Below, one piece after another: positions 27,117-35,440 of a stretch of DNA of 64,000 nucleotides (positions are counted from its first letter, which is position 1; each line of letters begins with the position of its first letter). A model generated the notes under the pieces. It was not told the origin of the DNA. It saw only the letters and a program-made list of their open reading frames with translations, and did no database searches. The stretch is from Nostoc sp. TCL240-02. Its GTDB lineage: Bacteria; Cyanobacteriota; Cyanobacteriia; Cyanobacteriales; Nostocaceae. A program made the position numbers and the translations under genes. The stretch covers positions 1,178,501-1,242,500 of the forward strand of contig NZ_CP040094.1 in the NCBI RefSeq assembly GCF_013343235.1, in the 5' to 3' direction.

Positions 27117-27815
27117 ATGCTCCGACAAATTTCTAATTTCTGGTTGCTTCACATACATCCTCGTTTGGCTCCCTTAATTGCCACAATTGGTATTGTTGGG
27201 CTTGCTAGTTGTCTGCTGATACTTTTTGTTTTAGCAGAAATAGCTGAAGAGGTTTTAGAGCGAGATGCTTTTAGATTTGATACGACTTTTCTGTTATGGC
27301 TACATCAGTTTGCCAATCCGAGTTTAGATAATGTAATGCTGTTTATTACAAATCTTGGTAATCCTACTACAGTAGTTCTAGTTGCAGGCATTACTTTCTT
27401 ATTACTTTGGTGGCGACGTTACCAAGAAGAAGCAAAAGTTTTTGTACTTGCTTGCTTAGGAGCGTTAATTTTAAATACAGGACTAAAGTTATTTTTTTCT
27501 AAACCTCGCCCTGAACTATGGCATCGATTGATTTCTGAAAAATCTTTTAGTTTTCCTAGCGGTCATGCACTAGGTTCTATGGTACTTTATGGTTTTATTG
27601 CTCACGAATTGGCAACTCACTATCCTCGTTTTGCCAAATTTATTTACAGTTTGACAGTTATTTTAATTGCTGCCATTGGTATTAGCCGCTTATATTTAGG
27701 AGTCCATTGGCCTACAGACATAATTGCAGGTTATGGAGTGGGTTTTTTGTGGCTGATGATATGTATTACGATGCTGAAGTTACAAAGATTGAGGCAGAGA
27801 AATTTAGTTGATTAA
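27117..27815 (+). CDS. PAP2-superfamily membrane phosphatase
   Basis: 232 aa with about six helices. The three phosphatase motifs are present: KLFFSKPRP, PSGHALGS with the catalytic His, and SRLYLGVHWPTDIIAG. Such enzymes dephosphorylate phosphatidic acid, undecaprenyl diphosphate or similar lipids. It is the last gene of the run behind the PepSY/two-component module (31-bp gap), suggesting a role in envelope response. The substrate is unknown. Confidence 0.87.
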   Translation: MLRQISNFWLLHIHPRLAPLIATIGIVGLASCLLILFVLAEIAEEVLERDAFRFDTTFLLWLHQFANPSLDNVMLFITNLGNPTTVVLVAGITFLLLWWRRYQEEAKVFVLACLGALILNTGLKLFFSKPRPELWHRLISEKSFSFPSGHALGSMVLYGFIAHELATHYPRFAKFIYSLTVILIAAIGISRLYLGVHWPTDIIAGYGVGFLWLMICITMLKLQRLRQRNLVD

Positions 27816-27936
27816 ATCCTATTAACCTTTAATTCCACAACTCTAACTCCCATGCTCCTATTTTCCATAGACCGAAAACTGTTGCTCTCAATCTAGGCAG
27901 TAAGCCCATCAGCCTTACCTCTCGCAAAGAAGGTAT

Positions 27937-27952
27937 GACAATGATAATTGTC
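27937..27952. promoter_or_regulatory. Palindrome with Fur-box likeness upstream of psb27
   Basis: gacaat-gata-attgtc, perfect arms. The first 12 bases match 11 of 12 of the Fur consensus GATAATGATAAT, but the second half does not. It sits 171 bp before psb27. Function uncertain. Confidence 0.3.
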
Positions 27953-28122
27953 CAATCAGATTTTTTAATTAACTGATTTTTTGCCCAGGATGCTTGTAAA
28001 TCAGCGCTTTTTAGGGAATGAAACAGCCCTTATCCTCTCCCCACTCCCCATTCAATTGATCCCCAAGTTACCAATCCAAGATAGGATGGACGTTGATTTA
28101 CGTATTCTTTTAATTAATGCAT

Positions 28123-28521
28123 ATGAAGCGCTATTGGTCGCGTTTGCTTGCGCTGGTTTTGGTTGTGTCTATCGGCTTAATGGGCTGTACTGGCAGTCCA
28201 GATAGTTTGACTGGGGATTATCGCCAAGATACCTTAGCTGTGGTCAATGTTATGAGACAGGCTCTGAATCTATCACAAGATTCATCAGACAAAACAGCAG
28301 TTCAAGCAGAAGCGCGTCAGAAAATTAATGACTTTTCGGCTCGCTATCAGCGAGTTAACTCTGTTTCTGGTCTTGGCTCATTTACAACTATGCGGACAGC
28401 CCTTAATTCCCTGGCTGGACACTACAGTTCTTACCCAAATCGTCCCGTACCCGAAAAACTCAAAAATCGTTTAGAGAAGGAATTACAGCAGGTTGAAGCA
28501 GCGCTGAAGCGTGGCGGTTAA
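28123..28521 (+). CDS. psb27: Photosystem II assembly lipoprotein Psb27
   Basis: About 132 aa from ATG 28123 (another ATG lies 6 bp upstream). It has a lipoprotein signal (LLALVLVVSIGLMGC) and a four-helix body with TGDYRQDTLAVVNVMRQAL, FSARYQRVNSVSGLGSFTTM and RTALNSLAGHYSSYPNRPVP, characteristic of Psb27. It binds CP43 on the lumen side during PSII assembly and repair. A hairpin at 28561-28580 follows the stop. Confidence 0.92.
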   Translation: MKRYWSRLLALVLVVSIGLMGCTGSPDSLTGDYRQDTLAVVNVMRQALNLSQDSSDKTAVQAEARQKINDFSARYQRVNSVSGLGSFTTMRTALNSLAGHYSSYPNRPVPEKLKNRLEKELQQVEAALKRGG

Positions 28522-28560
28522 CTCTTGCTCAGGCGAATAAAATTCGTGGCTATACAGACA

Positions 28561-28580
28561 AAACCCACCTCCGTGGGTTT
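28561..28580 (+). terminator. Hairpin downstream of psb27
   Basis: aaacccac-ctcc-gtgggttt, perfect 8-bp stem, with only a short T-run at the end of the stem; moderate terminator candidate. Confidence 0.5.
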
Positions 28581-28594
28581 CAAACTCCTGAGTC

Positions 28595-28686
28595 CGCGTG
28601 GTGCGCGTTGGCGTTCGCGGAGCATGTCGCAGACAAGCCTCTCGTAGAGAAGCGTCTCGCAGAGAAGCGCAGAGCAAGCGCGATAG
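28595..28686. repeat. Nostoc-type palindromic repeats (ctcgtagagaagcg family)
   Basis: Units such as ctctcgtagagaagcgtctcgcagagaagcg and gcgcgttggcgttcgcgg repeat in tandem between psb27 and polA. Relatives occur at 41488-41525, 52400-52446 and 56881-56920. Confidence 0.65.
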
Positions 28687-28722
28687 GCGAACTTTATTAG
28701 TGTAGCCACGATTTCTAATCGC

Positions 28723-31659
28723 TCACTTTGTATCCATCCAATTTTCACCAACACGCGCTTCAACCAGCAACGGCACGCTCAACTCAACTGCATTCTCCAT
28801 CACCGACTTAATTTGCGGTTGTAATTCTTTCCACTCATCAGGCGGAATTTCGAACACTAATTCATCGTGAACTTGCAACAACAAATGGGCCTGATAGTTC
28901 TTCAAAACCTCATGCAGTCTTACCATTGCAATTTTGATAATATCAGCGTTAGAACCTTGAATAGGTGCATTAGCCGCCGAACGTAGTAAACCTGCATCAT
29001 AAGGGCCCAAATTCTTCAATTTACTTAGATCGATATCTCTTGGATCGCTGCCTTTTAATTTGCGTAAACTGTTATTAGTAAAGTCAAAATAACGACGACG
29101 ACCGAGAATAGTTTCTACATAACCAAAAGCGATCGCTTCTTTTTTTACTTGCTCCAAATATGCAAAAACTTTAGGATATCGTTCATTAAACCGCTTAATG
29201 AACTCGTTGGCAATGTTCTTATCTATCCCTGTTGAGCGCGAAAATCTGAGAGAACCCATTCCATAAATCACGCCAAAATTGATAGTTTTTGCTATTCCTC
29301 GTTCTTCTGAGGTTATATTTTCTTTTTCAAATACTAACCGTGCGGTAACAGTGTGAACATCTTCATTTTGCTGATATGCTTGCACTAATATTGGCTCTTG
29401 ACTCAAATGAGCCAAAATCCGCAATTCAATTTGTGAGTAATCAGCAGCCACCATTAACCAACCAGCTTCAGGCAAAAATGCCTTCCGAATTTGGCGACTA
29501 AAAGCTGTACGAATGGGGATATTTTGTAAATTCGGATTAGAAGAAGATAACCTACCAGTTGATGTTGCTGCTTGATTAAAATCAGTATGCACCCTCTGGG
29601 TATCTGGACGCACCAATGCAGGTAAGGCATCAACGTAAGTAGACTTTAATTTAGATAGAGTGCGATACTCAATGATCGCCTCAACAAAACCACTTTTATC
29701 ATCTTCTTGGAGTTTTTCTAGTGTGGCTGCGTCTGTAGAGAAGCCAGTTTGAATTTTACGAGAATGTTTGGTACTTAATCCCAACTTTTCAAACAAGATT
29801 TGGCTCAATTGCTTAGGGGAACCTAGGTTAAAATTTTCCCCAGCTATTTCAGTTGCTTCCTCTTTTAATCTGGCTAACTCAGTTTCTAAATGCTGCGAAA
29901 GTTCTTTTAAATAAACTGAATTGATGCGGACACCCGTGTATTCCATTTGGGCTAAAACCGCTTCTAGTGGCTGTTCCACTTCCACTAATAGCTTAGACAA
30001 AGTTGGAATTTGCTCCAGTTCCTCACGCAATTTCCGTACTAAGCCAAAGGTAGAATAAGCATCCATGCCGCAGTAATCTGCAACGGCGGGAATATCTATA
30101 TCAGCGATGGTTTTGCCTTTAGGAACTAAATCTAAATAACTTTTTGCTATCAATCCCAAATATCGCTGCCCTAAATCCATCAAATTATGACTTGAATCTG
30201 GATTTAGAATGTAACTTGCCAGCATAGGATCAAACACTACTCCTGCTAAATTAATCCCTTGACACTTTAGAACTAATCGGTCAAATTTGGCATTCTGTAA
30301 AGCTTTCGGATAATCAGCACTTTCGAGAATTGGGCGTAATGTTTCTAACACCAAATCTTTATTCAAATTCTCTCCATTTTTATGCCCCAGAGGAATATAG
30401 GCTACTTCATCTGGTTGCGTTCCCCAACAGCAACCAATTCCTACTAACTCAGCATCTCTTGGTTCTAAAGCGGTAGTTTCAGTATCCCAAGCAACGGGAA
30501 TATTTGGGTTAGTGAATGTTTGCAAAAGTTTCACTAACTCAGTTAATTTGGCTGGGGTATTGATGATTCGTGGTGTAATAGGTGAACTAGATTGCTGGGA
30601 AGCTGTTGCTGTATCACTAGCACTGAAGAACCATGAATCATTATCTTCATTATCCCTCACTTCTAAGTTAGGATTAACCACGTCTGTTTTGGCTTCTTGC
30701 TTCTCTTCAATTTGACCGCCAAAACGTTGCTGTATGTCATTTATTTTTCCTAAAAAAGACTTGAATTCTAACTTTTCTAAAATGGGGGATAAGACGCTTG
30801 TATCAAATCCTTTTAATTTGCAATCTTCTAAATTAAGTTCTATAGGAACATCTAAAACTATGGTTGCCAAATAACGAGATTTATCGGCATCTTCTTTCCC
30901 ACTGGCTAGTTTTTTCTGAGTTGCTCCTTTAATTTCATCTAACGCAGCATAAATATGCTCAAGGGAACCATAGGTATTTAGCAGTTGCACTGCTGTCTTT
31001 TCCCCAATTCCCTTAACCCCAGGAATATTATCTGATTTATCACCACAAAGAGCTTTAAAGTCAACAATTTGTGAAGGTAAAACGCCCATCTTCTCTTTGA
31101 CTTGTTCTGCTTCAAATTCCGTAATGCTATTTGTAGAGCGTTTTAGGGCATCTGGACTAAAATTCAGAACAGTGATTTCTTTATCAGAGTCGATCAGTTG
31201 AAATAAATCGCGATCGCCAGTCAGAATCTTCACCTTATACCCAGCAGCAGTTACTCGCTGTGCTAAGGTTCCCAAAACATCATCTGCCTCGTAACCAGGG
31301 GCAGTAAAAATTGGTAGATTGAAGCCATTCAGTAACTCATGCAGGTTTGCTAAGTCGGGAATGAAGTCTTCTGGCGTTTCTTTGCGATCGGCTTTATAAG
31401 TCTCGTCAGCTTCATGACGAAAAGTAGCCTCACCTAAATCAAAAGCGATCGCCATTGCTTGAGGCTGTTGTGTTGCCATTACCTCCAGCAGGCACTTCAC
31501 AAAACCAAAACATATACTCGTAGGAATCCCTGCTTTAGTACGCAGTCCTCCATCTCGCCCTTTGGCGAAAGCAAAGTATGAACGATAAGCCAGGGAGTGC
31601 CCATCTACAAGGATGAACGTGGGGCGTGTTGCTGTTACAGAAGTGAAAGTTTCAGACAT
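28723..31659 (-). CDS. polA: DNA polymerase I
   Basis: 978 aa. Domains in order: 5'-3' exonuclease (about 10-300; FILVDGHSLAYRSYFAF, GDKSDNIPGVKGIGEKTA), 3'-5' exonuclease (about 375-560, with the DxE motif in AWDTETTALEP, so probably active) and Family A polymerase (about 590-978; motif A VAADYSQIELRILAH, O-helix GIAKTINFGVIYGMG, motif C LLQVHDELVFE). It fills gaps in repair and removes RNA primers. The start is ATG at 31659. It is transcribed alone. Confidence 0.96.
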   Translation of the reverse strand: MSETFTSVTATRPTFILVDGHSLAYRSYFAFAKGRDGGLRTKAGIPTSICFGFVKCLLEVMATQQPQAMAIAFDLGEATFRHEADETYKADRKETPEDFIPDLANLHELLNGFNLPIFTAPGYEADDVLGTLAQRVTAAGYKVKILTGDRDLFQLIDSDKEITVLNFSPDALKRSTNSITEFEAEQVKEKMGVLPSQIVDFKALCGDKSDNIPGVKGIGEKTAVQLLNTYGSLEHIYAALDEIKGATQKKLASGKEDADKSRYLATIVLDVPIELNLEDCKLKGFDTSVLSPILEKLEFKSFLGKINDIQQRFGGQIEEKQEAKTDVVNPNLEVRDNEDNDSWFFSASDTATASQQSSSPITPRIINTPAKLTELVKLLQTFTNPNIPVAWDTETTALEPRDAELVGIGCCWGTQPDEVAYIPLGHKNGENLNKDLVLETLRPILESADYPKALQNAKFDRLVLKCQGINLAGVVFDPMLASYILNPDSSHNLMDLGQRYLGLIAKSYLDLVPKGKTIADIDIPAVADYCGMDAYSTFGLVRKLREELEQIPTLSKLLVEVEQPLEAVLAQMEYTGVRINSVYLKELSQHLETELARLKEEATEIAGENFNLGSPKQLSQILFEKLGLSTKHSRKIQTGFSTDAATLEKLQEDDKSGFVEAIIEYRTLSKLKSTYVDALPALVRPDTQRVHTDFNQAATSTGRLSSSNPNLQNIPIRTAFSRQIRKAFLPEAGWLMVAADYSQIELRILAHLSQEPILVQAYQQNEDVHTVTARLVFEKENITSEERGIAKTINFGVIYGMGSLRFSRSTGIDKNIANEFIKRFNERYPKVFAYLEQVKKEAIAFGYVETILGRRRYFDFTNNSLRKLKGSDPRDIDLSKLKNLGPYDAGLLRSAANAPIQGSNADIIKIAMVRLHEVLKNYQAHLLLQVHDELVFEIPPDEWKELQPQIKSVMENAVELSVPLLVEARVGENWMDTK

Positions 31660-32198
31660 AGCCCTATTTTAGCCAGAAGCTTTGTCACATAGTTAGCAAT
31701 TTAAGATGCTTGTTCAACTTGGTTTTGGCGGCAAGAGCGCACTTATTGAGTACATAATATATTATGTATTATTTTTACATACTATTGTCTACGCATTTGC
31801 AGTTTTAGTACGGAAGCCCAGTAGAACTAATTTTTGCTAGAGATACTACCCTAATTAGGTACGTGAGTAGAAATATAGTAACCAAATCCCTAACTTCTCA
31901 GCATAAATTGGGGATCTATACTCCTGAGCGCTTTATGTTTAATTCGATAGACCTAGCTTACTTCTCAGGAACCAACAAACACTAGCTTAGTATTTCGCCA
32001 TCAGACTACCACTATACAAAGCCTCTCTTCCTTAATAAAACTTTATATGTACCAATCAACAAGTATATTTTCCGCAGGACTCGAATATAAAAGCTTTACA
32101 TAAATTTACGTGTATTTATCAAGCCTACAAGTAAAGTTTCAGAGTTAGAAATAAGTGAGTAATGCCGTAATGATTCGTTTTAGAAAAAATCTTTCATC
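31660..32198. other. 539-bp AT-rich spacer
   Basis: Divergent promoter region between polA and the PEP-CTERM gene. I see no gene, repeat cluster or firm operator in it. Confidence 0.5.
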
Positions 32199-32897
32199 AT
32201 GAAAACAAAATTATTGAACACTCTGGCAGCTGCAACAACTATGGTAGGAATAGTTGCAAATTCTGGAGTAGCTAATGCAGCCTCTCTCTCGTACACCAGT
32301 TCCATTGATTACGATTTGACAGATATCACTGATGCACCTCTGAGCGTCCAACAATTTGACTCATCTCTAGGCACACTCACAGGTGTGACAATAGCATTTA
32401 CTGGCGACATCCTGGGAAATGCAGGTTTTGAAAATACGGGTAAAAGCTCGGCTAATATAACAGTAAATCTTGCCAGTCAACTCACCTTAAAATTAAATAA
32501 TCAGTCTCTGTTTGCGCTCAATCCACAAAATAGCTTCAGTTACGAAGTTGGTCAATTTGACAACAGCATTGATTTTGGTGGTACATCTGGAAAGGCTTTT
32601 TCTAACTTAACTGCCACACAATCTGGTACTCAATCTTTTACTAATATCCAATTATTGCAGTCTTTCATTGGTAATAGCAACATAGACTTTTTGTTCTCAG
32701 CTACAGCCAATTCAGTAGTTTCAGGTTCGGGCAACATAGCATCTTATGTTCAAACGCTTGCCAAAGCAAATATCAAAGTAACTTATGACTACGATGATGT
32801 TAAATCGATACCTGAACCCTCTGCCACACTTGGAGTTGGTTTAATTGCTGGGCTTTGTCTGTTGTCACAACGCAAAAAAAGCTGGCTCAAAGGGTAA
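32199..32897 (+). CDS. Secreted PEP-CTERM protein (choice-of-anchor E type)
   Basis: 232 aa. Residues 1-27 are a signal peptide ending in GVANAASL. The body is a Ser/Thr/Asn-rich beta protein with repeated strands (LTGVTIAFTGDILG, NITVNLASQLTLKL). The C-terminus has the sorting signal IPEPSATLGVGLIAGLCLL followed by basic residues. Such proteins are exported and processed at the PEP-CTERM tail by an exosortase. The function is unknown, but related proteins are linked to exopolysaccharide and cell surface. Confidence 0.82.
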   Translation: MKTKLLNTLAAATTMVGIVANSGVANAASLSYTSSIDYDLTDITDAPLSVQQFDSSLGTLTGVTIAFTGDILGNAGFENTGKSSANITVNLASQLTLKLNNQSLFALNPQNSFSYEVGQFDNSIDFGGTSGKAFSNLTATQSGTQSFTNIQLLQSFIGNSNIDFLFSATANSVVSGSGNIASYVQTLAKANIKVTYDYDDVKSIPEPSATLGVGLIAGLCLLSQRKKSWLKG

Positions 32898-32965
32898 AAT
32901 TCATAGACTTTCTTGAATACGTGGTTTTTTCCATTCTATCTATCTGTCAGGCTCTTTAATTTAAA

Positions 32966-33003
32966 TTAAAAACCCCAATTTTTTCGAGAGTTGGGGTTTT
33001 TTG
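32966..33003 (+). terminator. Terminator after the PEP-CTERM gene
   Basis: aaaaaccccaa then ttggggttttttgt with a 12-nt loop; strong stem with T6 directly following. Confidence 0.85.
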
Positions 33004-33174
33004 TCTGGATTATTATCCAGAATTTTGAGCAATATTTAAAAAATACTATAGCAATCTAAATCGTGTGATTCAGTATCCTCATGTTATAAAAATTAGGTTG
33101 ACTAGAGAACCCAATTTTTGCTAATGTTCCCCACTCCTGTTAACCTCTTACTGGAACTTAAAATCTAGGAAATT

Positions 33175-34044
33175 ATGCAGAAAGCATCTGCCGCACATTT
33201 AGCATCTACCGATCATCAGGCTGCTGCAAAAGACATTAAACTACTAGTTTTGGATATAGACGGCACGATCGCAGGACACTCTAACACTATCAGCGCATGT
33301 GTAAAGCAAGCTATTGTGGCAGCGCAAGCACGAGGAATTCCAGTAGCGATCGCCACTGGTAGAATGTATCGTTCAGCCTTGCGCTTTCACCAAGAAATCG
33401 GCTCTACCTTACCATTAATGGCTTATCAGGGAGCCTGGATTCAAGATCCAATCAACCAAAAAATTCATCGCCATTGGGCTGTTTCTAGAGAAATCGCCTA
33501 CCAGCTACTCGACTATTTTGAACAGCCTGAGTTGCGATCGCTTCTATCTGTCCACTTTTATATCAACGATCAACTATACGTCCGTGAGTTAACTAGAGAA
33601 ACCCAAATTTATGCAGAACGTTCTGGTATTATCCCGATTCCCGTTGGTGATTTGCGCCAAACATTAACAAATGAACCGACAAAAATTCTCGCTTTGTCTG
33701 ATGATACAGATTTAATCCATCGGTTATTGGGGAATTTGCGCCGCCAATATACACCTGCTGAACTTTATCTCACAACATCTGTTGCTACCTTTTTTGAAGC
33801 AACTAACGCTTCTGTGAATAAGGGAACTGCTGTGCGTTACCTAGCCGAAGAATTACTGGGATTAGAGATAGCCAACGTTATGGCGATTGGTGATAACTTC
33901 AATGATGTAGAAATGCTAGAGTCTGTTGGACTTGGTATAGCTATGGGTAATGCACCCGAAGGAGTCCAAGCGATCGCGCGGTGGGTAGCTCCTAGTGTAG
34001 AGGAAGACGGAGTAGCAGTAGCAATTGAAAAGTTCTTGCTGTAA
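33175..34044 (+). CDS. Cof-type HAD-IIB hydrolase
   Basis: 289 aa. HAD motif I is LLVLDIDGTIAG, motif II region ATGRMYRSAL, motif III includes the Lys of NASVNKGTAVRYL, and motif IV is GDNFNDVEMLESVGLGIAMGNAPE. These are sugar-phosphate or nucleotide phosphatases of the Cof family; the substrate cannot be told. The first 20 residues are poorly conserved, so the start may be later than ATG 33175. Confidence 0.88.
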   Translation: MQKASAAHLASTDHQAAAKDIKLLVLDIDGTIAGHSNTISACVKQAIVAAQARGIPVAIATGRMYRSALRFHQEIGSTLPLMAYQGAWIQDPINQKIHRHWAVSREIAYQLLDYFEQPELRSLLSVHFYINDQLYVRELTRETQIYAERSGIIPIPVGDLRQTLTNEPTKILALSDDTDLIHRLLGNLRRQYTPAELYLTTSVATFFEATNASVNKGTAVRYLAEELLGLEIANVMAIGDNFNDVEMLESVGLGIAMGNAPEGVQAIARWVAPSVEEDGVAVAIEKFLL

Positions 34045-34080
34045 TGAGGGTACTTTTTCAAGCCTAAACCTTATAAATCA

Positions 34081-34180
34081 GAAAGGACACCGACGACTGG
34101 CCGTGTTTCGTCTCGGTGCCCTAGCTGGTTCGCTCCTCACACACCTGCTAATGTAGCCGAGGTGATGCTTTGAGTCAATA
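34081..34180 (+). ncRNA. Candidate Yfr1-like regulatory RNA
   Basis: Between convergent genes, gctcctcacac at 34132-34142 matches 10 of 11 bases of the unpaired ultraconserved element ACUCCUCACAC that I recall for the cyanobacterial small RNA Yfr1. It is flanked by a strong 5' hairpin (caccgacga...tcgtctcggtg, 34088-34118) and a 3' hairpin (cacct-gct...agc-cg-aggtg, 34142-34164), as expected. Known Yfr1 is about 54-69 nt, so exact ends are open. There is no long T-run. Confidence 0.45.
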
Positions 34181-34223
34181 GCTATTATAAAAATTTTTAT
34201 TTTGCCTAAGCGACATTACCGAT

Positions 34224-35129
34224 TTATAACTCCAAAGGCGCAAAAACACCCAAGTTTTCCTCTAGTACATATCTTAATACTGACTGAGTAGCCATAAGTA
34301 ATCCTAGTCTGGCTTGTGCTAACTCTGGTAATGTAATTTTCACCTCACCCCAAATCCGGCAATTAGACCAGAAGTTTTCAAAAGCTTGGCTCAAATTCAG
34401 CGCGACCTTTTCCCATTTCACAGAACGGCTAATATTAGGGCACTCTATGTTGTCTAGCACTTGTATTAATTCGGAAATTAGATGAAGCTCATCTGGATGA
34501 TTTAGTCGTAATGTTTCATCACAGTTGAGCCAAGGTAGAGGGTTAGGAGAAATAACATCCCAAAAACCTTGACTAGCATCTGTAACAGGTTGTTTAAGTT
34601 GAATCAATCCCTCTCGGTGAGCCAGCAATACCAGCGAACAGCAACGTGCATGAGCGTGCTGAACAGCAAACAAATTGGGCATTGGGCATGGGGCAATAAT
34701 TAATAGTTCTTCTCCCCCTGCCTCCCCTGCTCCCTGCTCCCTGCCCCCTATCTCCCCCTCTTCCCCCAAACTCCCGACTGCAAGACTTTGTAACCAAGTC
34801 GCTAAGGTCGAGTGAGTCAATTCAAAATGTATCCAGCCAGGAGGAACAATTTGGATAGTAAAAACGTCATCGCAAGTCCTTGATAAATCAGATGCGATCG
34901 CACTAGCAAGCTCCATAGGTTTTCGATTCTGAGATTTTGACAGTTGCAGGGACACACTTGAGGTATATAAAACTCTATTTTCATCTCTATCTTTATGTAG
35001 ATGAATTTTTTTATCTACTATGCATATATTTTCTACTTTGTAAGTATCAATGCTTAGTGATTTTATTAAACAACTGTACAATAACTGCTTGATAGATTTA
35101 TAGTTGCTAACTGGTAATTTATAATGCAC
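34224..35129 (-). CDS. ArgRS-like protein lacking catalytic core (N-terminal + DALR domains)
   Basis: 301 aa. Residues about 50-116 resemble the N-terminal additional domain of arginyl-tRNA synthetase (YTSSVSLQLSKSQNRKPMEL, PGWIHFELTHSTLATWL). Residues about 155-301 are a DALR anticodon-binding domain (VQHAHARCCSLVLLAHREG, QARLGLLMATQSVLRYVLEE, LGVFAPLEL). The catalytic HIGH/KMSKS core that should lie between is absent. Residues about 119-152 are instead low-complexity and encoded by spacer-type repeat DNA (34674-34775). tRNA binding without aminoacylation is the natural inference. Start chosen at ATG 35129. Confidence 0.75.
   Translation of the reverse strand: MHYKLPVSNYKSIKQLLYSCLIKSLSIDTYKVENICIVDKKIHLHKDRDENRVLYTSSVSLQLSKSQNRKPMELASAIASDLSRTCDDVFTIQIVPPGWIHFELTHSTLATWLQSLAVGSLGEEGEIGGREQGAGEAGGEELLIIAPCPMPNLFAVQHAHARCCSLVLLAHREGLIQLKQPVTDASQGFWDVISPNPLPWLNCDETLRLNHPDELHLISELIQVLDNIECPNISRSVKWEKVALNLSQAFENFWSNCRIWGEVKITLPELAQARLGLLMATQSVLRYVLEENLGVFAPLEL
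34674..34775. repeat. Spacer-type repeat inside a coding sequence
   Basis: gggcattgggcatggggcaa and ctcccctgctccctgctccc are texts usually seen between Nostoc genes (compare 44560-44617 and 5540-5600). Here they run in frame through the ArgRS-like gene for about 34 codons without a stop. Confidence 0.6.
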
Positions 35130-35260
35130 GTAATATTATTTAAACAGTCATGTAAGATATATTTGTTACTTTTCTGTCATCTATCTTGCGGTGTAAATTT
35201 AATTTAGATGAAGAAAAATGAGAAGAGGATAAAATTTGATGAATAATCGATGAATAGTAA

Positions 35261-35274
35261 GTAAACTTTACTAC
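35261..35274 (+). promoter_or_regulatory. NtcA-type site GTA-N8-TAC
   Basis: gta-aactttac-tac lies within a palindrome, agtaaa-c-tttact. A -10-like TATAAC starts 20 bp downstream at 35295. This spacing fits an NtcA-activated promoter for the Crp-family gene starting at 35441. Confidence 0.55.
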
Positions 35275-35440
35275 CATCATTGTACAGTAGGAAGTATAAC
35301 AAAAGAGTAGAGAGTAATTTGCTTTCTATTCTTTGGATTGGCTGGCGCTGTTAGGCGTTAAGCCTGCCTCGTCAACACAAAGACACTCCTTGCACCTTTT
35401 GATCACGTCTTTGTCTTCAGCCGAACGCTCTTTGTTACCT

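Noticed and set aside
28015..28026. gggaatgaaac, like the end of a CRISPR repeat
   Set aside because: Single occurrence, no repetition.
28483..28763. Open frames on minus strand between psb27 and polA
   Set aside because: Arg/Ser-rich translations of the palindromic repeat block.
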